Program-made: the position numbers and the translations under genes | Shown: piece after piece, positions 1-5,587 of the stretch | Numbering within the stretch: the first letter of the stretch is position 1 | Layout: each line of letters begins with the position of its first letter | Notes under the pieces: model-generated | The model's database searches: none | Told to the model about the DNA's origin: nothing | The model's input: the letters and a program-made list of their open reading frames with translations, nothing else | NCBI GenBank assembly: GCA_021106665.1 | Contig: JAIOTR010000230.1 | Span: 1-5,587, forward strand | Source: Bacteroidales bacterium | GTDB lineage: Bacteria; Bacteroidota; Bacteroidia; Bacteroidales; JAADJA01 | Direction: 5' to 3' | DNA length: 5,587 nt

Positions 1-1614
1 AATTCAAAATATGAGACCTATTCTTTTGATTCAATAACCGATTTAATAGATTCCACAAATTTTCGTAATTCGGAAATGGAAGGTGAGGCGTATCGACAAG
101 GTTATGGGATCAGGGCTGGGCTGGATTATTACCTCACTGAAAAAACTATCTTAACGTTACAGGGACGTTATGGTTATTATGGTTTTGGCAGGGATTTTAC
201 CTCCAGCAGAATTATTTATACTGAACCTGCAACTACAGATGAGTATTCCCAAACCAAATCAGAATTGAACAGGGGTGGCGATTATTACCAGATTAATCTT
301 GATCTGTTACATAAATTTGATAATGAAGGACAAAAATTGGAAGGGTGGGTTTATTACTCAAATAGTAAAACCGATGTCTGGGAAGAGCAAAAGGACTATG
401 ATACCGATGAATATTGGAATATGACAGGTGATACAATGGAGACCATTAAAACCGTTGAAGATGAGATTGATTATGAGTTAAGACTTAAGGCTGATTACAC
501 CAAACCGGTAGGTGCAAATGGGAAAATAGAGACAGGCTACCAGAGCAGGATTCATTTCGAGAATGAAGTATATACCTGGCTGGATTATGACAACGCCTTA
601 AGCGAATGGATTGATAATCCTGATTTTAGCAGCGAGGTTGATTTCAAAAGAAATATTCATGCTGTTTATGGAATATATTCCAATACTTGGGGAACATATG
701 GATACCAGTTAGGAATACGTAGCGAATATACCGATCGTAAAATTGAGAATGTGGAATCAAAAGAGGCTCATATCATTGATCGGTTCGATTATTTCCCGAC
801 AGTACATATCTCTAAAGAATTTAAAGGAGATCATCAGGTGCTTTTAAGTTACAGCCGTCGCATTGACCGTCCGCGTGGCAGGCAACTAGACCCTTTTCCG
901 AATTATTGGGATGCCTATAATATCCGTATCGGAAATCCTTCACTTCAACCTGAATATATCGATTCATATGAACTAGGGTATCAAAAGCGATTTGATAAAT
1001 CTTTCATATCAGTTGAAGGATATTATAGAATTAATAAAAACAAAATTACCAGGATAAAAATACTACAGGAAGATGGCATCTTTTTACACACCTATGAGAA
1101 TTTAAACAAGGATTTTTCGCTGGGCGCTGAACTAATGGTGACTACGGATATAACAAAGTGGTTGATGGTAAATGCAAGTGGAAACGTTTATAATTACCGT
1201 CTGGAAGGAAATGTGCAAGATGAAGAGGTCGATAAGGAATCGACAAACTGGGATGGACGGGCAAACCTTACATTGAAATTCAAACCGGATATCCGTATCC
1301 AACTGACGGGGATGTACCGTGGACCGAGTGTAACGGCCCAGGGTGAGCGGGAAGGATATTTTATGATGAATGCCGCTATCCGTAAAGACTTTTTTAATAA
1401 TAAACTTTCAGCAACCTTGTCGGTGAGGGACTTATTTAAAACAGCCAGGTGGGAATATATCTCGTCCGGTGAATATTTCTATTCATATGATTATTTTAGA
1501 CGTGAAGCTCCTGTTCTTACCCTAAATATAAGTTATCTGATAAACAATTACAGGAAGCAGAAGAATGGCAGGGGAAATGGTGATTCGGACGGCGAAATGG
1601 ATATGGAATTTTAA
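1..1614 (+). CDS. TonB-dependent receptor-like outer membrane beta-barrel protein, 3' part (5' end outside window)
   Basis: The frame is open from the first base, so this is the C-terminal 537 residues of a larger protein; the first Met in the window (base 76) is internal and not a start. The sequence is an unbroken series of amphipathic, Tyr/Asp-rich beta-strands. The hallmark region is at visible residues 284-320: a YSRRIDRP motif (from base 850), then LDPFPNYWDAYN, then GNPSLQPE (from base 931) followed by SYELGYQKRF. This pattern is typical of the OMP_b-brl_3 barrel of Bacteroidota receptors. The C-terminus has a closing strand (APVLTLNISYLINNY) and then a hydrophilic Gly/Asp/Glu tail ending in Phe. 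In full-length family members a signal peptide, a carboxypeptidase-regulatory-like domain and a plug precede the barrel; none of these is in view. The protein should sit in the outer membrane, probably for uptake or surface binding, but the substrate cannot be told. No SusD partner follows. The gene converges with the next one, 21 bp away. Confidence 0.88.
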   Translation, partial: NSKYETYSFDSITDLIDSTNFRNSEMEGEAYRQGYGIRAGLDYYLTEKTILTLQGRYGYYGFGRDFTSSRIIYTEPATTDEYSQTKSELNRGGDYYQINLDLLHKFDNEGQKLEGWVYYSNSKTDVWEEQKDYDTDEYWNMTGDTMETIKTVEDEIDYELRLKADYTKPVGANGKIETGYQSRIHFENEVYTWLDYDNALSEWIDNPDFSSEVDFKRNIHAVYGIYSNTWGTYGYQLGIRSEYTDRKIENVESKEAHIIDRFDYFPTVHISKEFKGDHQVLLSYSRRIDRPRGRQLDPFPNYWDAYNIRIGNPSLQPEYIDSYELGYQKRFDKSFISVEGYYRINKNKITRIKILQEDGIFLHTYENLNKDFSLGAELMVTTDITKWLMVNASGNVYNYRLEGNVQDEEVDKESTNWDGRANLTLKFKPDIRIQLTGMYRGPSVTAQGEREGYFMMNAAIRKDFFNNKLSATLSVRDLFKTARWEYISSGEYFYSYDYFRREAPVLTLNISYLINNYRKQKNGRGNGDSDGEMDMEF

Positions 1615-1635
1615 AACGCAGTTTGACCTTACCTG

Positions 1636-2244
1636 TTATTCTGGATTTTTTTCTTTTAGTTGGGAATCATTTACCAGGTTAAATCCTAAGTAAATCTGGA
1701 AGACACTGTTGTTATAGCTTGGCTCATATCCTGACGATTCAGCTTTATCCAATTTTAATTTAAACGGTAATCCCTGGCTGTACCTTAAACCTGCATTGAA
1801 TTTATTGGAGATATTTACCCGGGCTCCAATATCGATGCCCATATCAAAATTACTGATCATTTCATCACCGGAGATCATATACCCAAACTCAGGGCCGAGT
1901 TCAAATTCCAAGAGTTCAATAGGGCGATATACAATAAAAATTGGCCAATTAATATAATTCAGGGATACATTGGTTTTCTGCCCTTCGTGCTCATTAATAT
2001 ATCCCTTGTTGGAGAAAAGAACTTCTATTTGCCATGCTAATTGATCATTGAATGATTTCTGAACATAAGTACCGATATGATATGACGTTTTTCCTTTGAA
2101 TGATTGATCGCTAAATAAATCACCTGATTTGGATACAATAAGATCACAAAAGTTAACACCTCCTTTTAGGCCTCCCTTTAATTGACCAAAGGAAACCAGG
2201 CTGAAAACAAAAATAAAAAGGATCAGGTGAAGAAGTCTTTTCAT
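1636..2244 (-). CDS. PorT-like small outer membrane beta-barrel protein
   Basis: This gene encodes 202 residues. Residues 1-20 form a signal peptide (MKR, hydrophobic core, then SFG before Q21), so the product is exported. The mature part shows the features of the small barrel family often annotated as porin family/PorT (OMP_b-brl_2): a GLKGGVNF opening strand near 25-32, LNYINWPI at 95-102, LGPEFGYMISG at 116-126, a Gly-rich strand DMGIDIGARVNI at 134-145, YSQGLPFKL near 155-163, and the closing strand SVFQIYLGFNL at 180-190. A 12-residue charged tail (VNDSQLKEKNPE) follows the last strand, where many relatives end. The frame stays open upstream to a TTG at 2283, but a consensus promoter lies at 2264-2293, so the ATG at 2244 in front of the signal peptide is the start. 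Family resemblance does not show that it acts in type IX secretion as true PorT does; a generic structural or adhesive barrel is equally possible. Confidence 0.82.
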   Translation of the reverse strand: MKRLLHLILFIFVFSLVSFGQLKGGLKGGVNFCDLIVSKSGDLFSDQSFKGKTSYHIGTYVQKSFNDQLAWQIEVLFSNKGYINEHEGQKTNVSLNYINWPIFIVYRPIELLEFELGPEFGYMISGDEMISNFDMGIDIGARVNISNKFNAGLRYSQGLPFKLKLDKAESSGYEPSYNNSVFQIYLGFNLVNDSQLKEKNPE

Positions 2245-2263
2245 AAATAGAAATTTAAGACAG

Positions 2264-2293
2264 CAAAAGTAATTTCTAAACAATAGAATTCAA
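2264..2293 (-). promoter_or_regulatory. Bacteroidota-type sigma-A promoter for the PorT-like gene
   Basis: On the minus strand a TTTTG element (its TTG at 2293-2291) is followed by exactly 19 bases and then TACTTTTG (2271-2264). This matches the known Bacteroidota consensus TTG-N19-TAnnTTTG in every fixed position and in spacing. Transcription should start around 2257-2260, giving a leader of only about 15 nt before the ATG at 2244. The leader has no purine-rich Shine-Dalgarno site, as is usual in this phylum. The position of the promoter excludes the longer in-frame TTG start at 2283. Confidence 0.72.
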
Positions 2294-2326
2294 AATTTAT
2301 TGCACCATGTCATTTTGTACACTTTT

Positions 2327-2360
2327 GTTATCTCAGGATTACAAAATTGTTCTGAGAAAC
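2327..2360. repeat. Short inverted repeat upstream of the PorT-like gene promoter
   Basis: GTTATCTCAG (2327-2336) pairs with CTGAGAAAC (2352-2360) with one bulged A, leaving a 15-nt loop. It lies between the terminator of the small membrane protein gene and the -33 element of the PorT-like gene. It could be an operator-like site or a chance hairpin. No T-run follows it on either strand, so it is not a standard terminator. Confidence 0.3.
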
Positions 2361-2367
2361 AAATTTT

Positions 2368-2398
2368 AAAAAAAAATCCATCCTGCCTGGATGGATTT
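2368..2398 (-). terminator. Intrinsic terminator of the small membrane protein gene
   Basis: A perfect 10-bp stem, AAATCCATCC (2374-2383) with GGATGGATTT (2389-2398), encloses a 5-nt loop. Read on the minus strand it runs directly into nine T residues (2376-2368; the last three also belong to the stem). It begins 28 nt after the stop codon at 2427, as expected for a rho-independent terminator. It separates this gene from the PorT-like gene, which has its own promoter downstream. Confidence 0.85.
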
Positions 2399-2426
2399 AA
2401 ACTTTTAGCTGATGATAACCAATAGG

Positions 2427-2636
2427 CTATTCAGGTTTATCTTTACAACCTATATGTACCAACATACAGAACATCGCAAACAACAACAGCGGTATTGCAA
2501 ACCAGAAATAGTTCCAGTAATTTGCGACACCTAACAATGGACCTGTAAAGAATCCAATAACACCAGCGAGGATCAACAGTCCGGAAAAAGCACCTAACGT
2601 CAATCCGAGATATTTGCAAATTAAATGTAATTTCAT
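2427..2636 (-). CDS. Small two-helix membrane protein of unknown function
   Basis: This gene encodes 69 residues and I do not recognise a named family. Two hydrophobic segments are visible: about residues 10-30 (LGLTLGAFSGLLILAGVIGFF) and about 43-63 (YFWFAIPLLLFAMFCMLVHIG). They are joined by a short loop, TGPLLGVANYWN, rich in Gly and aromatics. The C-terminus is short and charged (CKDKPE). Cysteines are at 7, 57 and 64. By composition it should be an integral inner-membrane hairpin with both short ends on the same side. The frame extends upstream to a TTG at 2672, but that extension (LYLQHQSKHNI) is hydrophilic and runs through a -7 promoter box, so the ATG at 2636 is preferred. A dedicated promoter box and a strong terminator suggest a real monocistronic gene and not a chance frame. 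No catalytic or binding motif is evident. Confidence 0.68.
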   Translation of the reverse strand: MKLHLICKYLGLTLGAFSGLLILAGVIGFFTGPLLGVANYWNYFWFAIPLLLFAMFCMLVHIGCKDKPE

Positions 2637-2660
2637 AATGTTATGTTTTGATTGATGTTG

Positions 2661-2668
2661 CAAATATA
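2661..2668 (-). promoter_or_regulatory. -7 box (TATATTTG) of the small membrane protein gene
   Basis: The minus strand reads TATATTTG, an exact match to TAnnTTTG, and is placed to start transcription some 15-20 nt before the ATG at 2636. No TTG lies at the usual 19-base spacing upstream (minus-strand ACA there), so the -33 half is weak or absent. That may mean low basal strength or help from an activator. Confidence 0.5.
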
Positions 2669-2746
2669 ACAAAAATTTATAGTATAGTGTATTTAAATAT
2701 TCATTGATATTTATAATCCTAGTGATATGTCAATAGAAAGTTGATG

Positions 2747-2832
2747 TAATTCATCGGATGACTTTACAAACTTGATCCCATGTAATATCTATCAATTTAT
2801 GAATCTGGCAAACTTGAGTCATCCGATGATTA
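2747..2832. repeat. 16-bp inverted repeat pair enclosing 53 bp, with an internal direct repeat
   Basis: Left arm TAATTCATCGGATGACT (2747-2763) is the reverse complement of right arm AGTCATCCGATGATTA (2817-2832) apart from one extra T; the inner 13 bp (2751-2763 / 2817-2829) match perfectly. Each arm also contains an 11-nt palindrome, TCATC-G-GATGA (2751-2761) and TCATC-C-GATGA (2819-2829). Inside, CAAACTTGA occurs twice in direct orientation (2767-2775 and 2809-2817). The outer ends can be read as TA...TA. It lies in the 264-bp gap between the kinase gene and the small membrane protein gene. It may be a paired regulator site, a tiny non-autonomous transposon remnant, or an RNA hairpin; the sequence alone does not decide. 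The rest of the gap holds no coding frame I can support. Confidence 0.6.
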
Positions 2833-2936
2833 GATAAACATTGCGTCATATTATTAATGACTTAACACTAGCCTGGGTTATATATTAATGATCCTGGAAA
2901 AATGCTGTAAATTTAGATTGATAAGATATTGTTGCT

Positions 2937-5204
2937 TTAAACTGTAGCTGGAATGATCTCTTTGGATTCTTTATGCGTATCCTGTATTTCTTTGGATGAT
3001 ACCTTTGAAGCCGGTAACGTAAAATAGAACCAGCTTCCTGTACCCTCCAGACTTTCAGCCCATATTTTACCATGGTTCTTCTCAACGAATTCTTTACATA
3101 GAATTAATCCAAGTCCGGTTCCTTTTTCTTTATTGGTTCCATCGCTTTGGACTTTTTCGTCAAGCCTGAATAGTTTTTCCAGGTTGTCCGGTGAAATTCC
3201 CACTCCCGAATCGGCTACCATAACTTCAACATTTCTGTCTTTGATAAAGGTATGTAATTCAATTGTCCCATCTTCAGGTGTAAATTTGATTGCATTTGTT
3301 ACTAAATTTATAAGGACGGTTGAGATCATATTCTTGTCAGCAAAGACATAAGTTTCCGGCGGTACTTTTTTGCAAATTTTTATATTTTTCTTTGCAGCAA
3401 CCGAAGATATCAGATTAATGGTGTCATCTGCTATATTTGACAGGTTTATGTTTTCTGTTAACACCTCTGTTTTACCAATTTGATTACTGCCCCATAATAA
3501 AAGGTTTTGCAGCAAAGCATAAATTCTATCTGAAGATGATTTCATCTGCTCCAGAAATTCCTGTCGCATTTCATCATCCATAGTTTTGTAATCTTCAATC
3601 ATCAATTCAATTAATCCCATCAATGAGTTGAACGGATTTTTGAGATCATGTGCAATAATTGAAAAGAACCGGTCTTTTGCATTGTTTGCCGTTTGAAGAT
3701 CAGTATTCAGGGTCTCAACTTTTTTCTGTTGATCTTCAATTTTTTTGTTTTTGAGAGATAGCTGCACATTCAATTTCCTGTTTGATCTGTAGCGCTTACG
3801 GAATATTGTTGTAACGACAAGTAAGCATATCAGGGCAAATGCAACAAGTGCAATAATGAGCCACTGGTTTTTTATCTGGGCATTGATCAGTTGCTCATTA
3901 TGACGCAAGCGCTCATTTTCTTTTTCTTTAACTGAAAGTTGGTACTTGGCCTGAAGTTCAGCTGTTTTCAATTTGCTTTCAGCAGAGTATATTTGATCTC
4001 TTCCGTCAATATAGAGTTGGTAACATAAAAAAGCATCTTCAAAATTACCCAGTTGGGAATGAATTTCCGATAAATGTTTGTAGTATATTGTAGTCTGAAA
4101 TTTATAATTGGTTTCGAGGCTTATATTAAGCCCTTTATTATAAATAAATAGTGCCTGGTCCAAAAGTTCAAGGTTAAAATAAACAAGCCCCAGTTCGACG
4201 TAATTTTCAGCCAGAGCCTTTATATTATCCTCATCTTCATTCAGTTTTATTGCTTTCCTGTGGTGGTCAATAGCTTTAATGTATTCACCAATAAGTTTGT
4301 AAATCTTACCCAGGTTAAATGAAGTCTCTGCATTCAACTCCTTATCATGGATTTGTTGACCTATCATGTCAGCTTGAAGGTAATACTCCAGGGCTTTATC
4401 ATAATTATTATTTTGTACATAAATGTCCCCGATATATCCTGTCAAAATTGCTATTTCTTTTGTGCTATTAATTTCTGAAAACAGATTTAAACTTTTCTCA
4501 AAGCACTCTTTTGCCCGATTCAAATCACCCAGTTCTAAATAAATTTTACCAATATTGAAATTTATTGAGGCAATCTGAAAGATATTATCAATCTCCTTCC
4601 AGAAATTGATTGCTTCATAGTTATAGGTTAAAGCCACATCATATTCTCCCCAATGACTTAGTATGAGGGCAATACTCTGCTGTGCTTCAGCAATACCTGT
4701 GAAATATTGATTTTTTTTAAATGAATCCAAAGCCCTTTCATAATAGTCTTTTGCCTTCATGTACTTGTTCAACATATAGTGGTTCAAACCGATTTTCATC
4801 AATGCTTCAGCTTTATCTATCTCGCTACCACTGATGCTGTATAAATTGTATATTTTATAATATGCTTCAATTGAACTATCGTAATTCCCAATCTTAAAAT
4901 AGGCATTGGCCAAAATAGATGTTATTTTTAAGGTGATTTCATCATCATTAAGGTTTTCGGTAATAATCTGAATGCGTCCTGCGTGTTCAATTTGTTGTTG
5001 AAAAGGCAATTGAGGAAAGAGATGGATGAGCATTTTGCAAGCCTCAACCAGTTTTGGTTTAGTTTCCTTATTAATGGAACTATTGTATACTATAGTTTCT
5101 AAACTATCAATTTTCTTTACGACATGAGGATCTAATGGCTCATTTTGTGAATAAGTTGAAAGACCGAATAGAATAACTATAAATAAAATATATTTTTTCA
5201 TCAT
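2937..5204 (-). CDS. Periplasmic-TPR transmembrane sensor histidine kinase
   Basis: This 755-residue protein has a signal peptide (about 1-19, before Q20), which puts the N-terminal half in the periplasm. Eight TPRs start near residues 91, 131, 170, 210, 250, 290, 330 and 370, an unusually regular 40-residue repeat with motifs such as IGKIYLELGDLNRAKECFEKSL. Then come a charged coiled coil (about 404-445), a membrane helix (about 448-468) and a second coiled coil (about 475-510). The kinase core follows: H-box FFSIIAHDLKNPF with phospho-acceptor H519, N-box NLVTNAIKF (N633/N637), G1 DSGVGI (D665), F-box LFRLDE, and G2 GTGLGL (695-700). All key residues are present, and the HDLKN sequence also fits phosphatase activity. 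The protein should autophosphorylate and pass phosphate to a separate response regulator: it has no receiver domain, and no regulator gene is in view. The signal sensed is unknown; the TPRs suggest protein or peptide contact. The protein ends in a 24-residue Ser/Lys/Glu tail. Tandem ATGs at 5204 and 5201 leave the exact start one codon uncertain. Confidence 0.93.
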   Translation of the reverse strand: MMKKYILFIVILFGLSTYSQNEPLDPHVVKKIDSLETIVYNSSINKETKPKLVEACKMLIHLFPQLPFQQQIEHAGRIQIITENLNDDEITLKITSILANAYFKIGNYDSSIEAYYKIYNLYSISGSEIDKAEALMKIGLNHYMLNKYMKAKDYYERALDSFKKNQYFTGIAEAQQSIALILSHWGEYDVALTYNYEAINFWKEIDNIFQIASINFNIGKIYLELGDLNRAKECFEKSLNLFSEINSTKEIAILTGYIGDIYVQNNNYDKALEYYLQADMIGQQIHDKELNAETSFNLGKIYKLIGEYIKAIDHHRKAIKLNEDEDNIKALAENYVELGLVYFNLELLDQALFIYNKGLNISLETNYKFQTTIYYKHLSEIHSQLGNFEDAFLCYQLYIDGRDQIYSAESKLKTAELQAKYQLSVKEKENERLRHNEQLINAQIKNQWLIIALVAFALICLLVVTTIFRKRYRSNRKLNVQLSLKNKKIEDQQKKVETLNTDLQTANNAKDRFFSIIAHDLKNPFNSLMGLIELMIEDYKTMDDEMRQEFLEQMKSSSDRIYALLQNLLLWGSNQIGKTEVLTENINLSNIADDTINLISSVAAKKNIKICKKVPPETYVFADKNMISTVLINLVTNAIKFTPEDGTIELHTFIKDRNVEVMVADSGVGISPDNLEKLFRLDEKVQSDGTNKEKGTGLGLILCKEFVEKNHGKIWAESLEGTGSWFYFTLPASKVSSKEIQDTHKESKEIIPATV

Positions 5205-5226
5205 ATATGGTCACGGCATATATTGA
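5201..5226 (-). promoter_or_regulatory. Possible hairpin over the kinase start codon
   Basis: On the minus strand TCAATATATG (5226-5217) can pair with CATATATGA (5209-5201) around a 7-nt loop, with one bulged base. The 3' arm contains the first ATG of the kinase gene (5204-5202). The 5' arm ends in an ATG that opens a two-codon frame, ATG-CCG-TGA (5219-5211). If the hairpin forms in the mRNA it would partly mask translation initiation. The stem is almost all A-T, so its stability is modest. Confidence 0.3.
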
Positions 5227-5539
5227 TGATTTCTACGTGAAGGTTGGAATAAGGTTTTAAAAATCAGTAATTTATTTTCAGTTTTTAGAAAAAAATTGAT
5301 TTCTACAGGATAGTATCTTTAAAGAAGCAGAAAAGCAATATCAGTTAACCACAAATTTTACAATAAATATTAGCTTTTCTTTGTCGTCAGATTAATTCAC
5401 TCGATCAATGCTTTAAGTTTGTGAATTAGTCAGTTAAGGATATCCTCAAAGTTTGCATACATTTACAAAAAGCCAATAAATTGTAAATAGTGTTTATCTT
5501 TACTCCATTAATATAAGTTTATACCAAAATTTGCATTAC
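5205..5539. other. 335-bp divergent intergenic region, non-coding
   Basis: This AT-rich stretch separates the kinase gene (minus) from the gene starting at 5540 (plus), and must contain the promoters for both unless one gene is read through. No perfect TTG-N19-TAnnTTTG is present on either strand. The best minus-strand candidate for the kinase is TTG (5476-5474), 19 bases, then AAACTTTG (5454-5447), one mismatch from consensus; it would leave a leader of more than 200 nt. The best plus-strand candidate is TAAGTTTG (5414-5421), a perfect -7 box, with TTA instead of TTG at the correct distance (5392-5394). An inverted repeat at 5390-5431 surrounds that box. No RNA gene or small coding frame is convincing here. 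Confidence 0.5.
5390..5431. repeat. 11-bp inverted repeat around a plus-strand -7-like box
   Basis: GATTAATTCAC (5390-5400) pairs with GTGAATTAGTC (5421-5431) with one G-T wobble and a 20-bp centre. The right arm begins at the last base of the TAAGTTTG box (5414-5421), and the left arm covers the position expected for the -33 element. This is the geometry of an operator over a promoter, but neither the promoter nor a binding protein is proven. Confidence 0.35.
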
Positions 5540-5587
5540 ATGGAAAATAAAACATTACCTGCAAAACTAGCTTCTCCTGCTTTGAAT
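5540..5587 (+). CDS. Start of an unidentified gene, 5' part only
   Basis: An ATG at 5540 opens a frame that stays open to the window end, giving 16 residues (MENKTLPAKLASPALN). The nearest in-frame stop upstream is TAA at 5477, and no earlier ATG lies in frame. A short leader beginning MEN/MEK with Lys and no signal peptide yet is common in cytoplasmic or multi-pass membrane proteins of Bacteroidota, but 16 residues are too few to assign a family. The gene is divergent from the kinase gene. It is called mainly because of the long non-coding stretch before it and the clean start; it could still be a chance frame. Confidence 0.45.
   Translation, partial: MENKTLPAKLASPALN

Noticed and set aside
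1615..1660. T-rich stretch after the receptor gene as a terminator
   Set aside because: The T-run (about 1645-1658) is not preceded by a stable stem and lies inside the end of the convergent PorT-like gene.
2245..2283. N-terminal extension of the PorT-like protein to a TTG at 2283
   Set aside because: A consensus promoter covers this stretch, so it is mostly not transcribed, and the extension would place 13 residues before an otherwise normal signal peptide.
2637..2672. N-terminal extension of the small membrane protein to a TTG at 2672
   Set aside because: It reads through a TATATTTG -7 box and uses a non-ATG start when an ATG is available directly before the hydrophobic region.
2852..2891. 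Direct repeat TATTAATGA at 2852-2860 and 2883-2891
   Set aside because: It is a 9-bp, nearly all A/T motif in AT-rich spacer DNA and is easily due to chance.
2885..3085. Minus-strand open frame of 66 codons
   Set aside because: It overlaps the 3' end of the kinase gene in another frame, where the kinase ATP-binding domain is clearly coded. The peptide is basic and of low quality with no domain.
3133..3351. Plus-strand open frame of 72 codons
   Set aside because: It lies antisense inside the kinase ATPase region (G2, F and G1 boxes), which is strongly supported on the other strand. The Ser-rich product is a mirror of that sequence.
5562..5569. Perfect minus-strand TAGTTTTG box inside the gene starting at 5540
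   Set aside because: It is within a probable coding region, about 360 bp from the kinase start, and its -33 position falls outside the window, so it cannot be tested.
1..5587. CRISPR array, tRNA, rRNA, phage defence genes or a complete insertion sequence
   Set aside because: No regularly spaced direct repeats, cloverleaf-like sequence, transposase or defence domain was seen on either strand.

Overview
The window looks like ordinary Bacteroidota (Bacteroidetes) chromosome. The evidence is the AT-rich base composition, the absence of purine-rich Shine-Dalgarno sites, TAnnTTTG-type -7 promoter boxes, signal peptides ending in a Gln-starting mature protein, an OMP_b-brl_3-type outer membrane receptor, a PorT-like small barrel, and a periplasmic-TPR sensor kinase of the kind common in this phylum. 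The genus cannot be read from the sequence.

Layout: (1) 1-1614, plus strand, is the C-terminal 537 residues of a TonB-dependent-receptor-like beta-barrel whose N-terminus (signal peptide, carboxypeptidase-like and plug domains) lies outside the window. (2) 1636-2244, minus strand, converges on it across a 21-bp gap and encodes a secreted or outer-membrane PorT-like barrel with a clear Bacteroidota promoter (TTG-N19-TACTTTTG). (3) 2427-2636, minus strand, encodes a 69-residue protein with two membrane segments, with its own -7 box and a strong intrinsic terminator. (4) 2673-2936 is non-coding and holds a 16-bp inverted repeat enclosing a short direct repeat. (5) 2937-5204, minus strand, encodes a 755-residue sensor histidine kinase with eight TPRs, one membrane segment and a full kinase core. 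(6) 5205-5539 is a 335-bp divergent intergenic region with a start-codon hairpin and another inverted repeat. (7) At 5540 a plus-strand gene probably begins and runs off the window after 16 codons.

The three complete minus-strand genes look like separate transcription units: the two smaller ones have their own promoter signals, and a terminator separates them. No cognate response regulator is visible beside the kinase. The common theme is the cell envelope (outer membrane, inner membrane, periplasmic sensing), but nothing in the sequence shows that the genes form one pathway. I did not find a convincing undescribed system. The most useful second-look item is the inverted-repeat element at 2747-2832.
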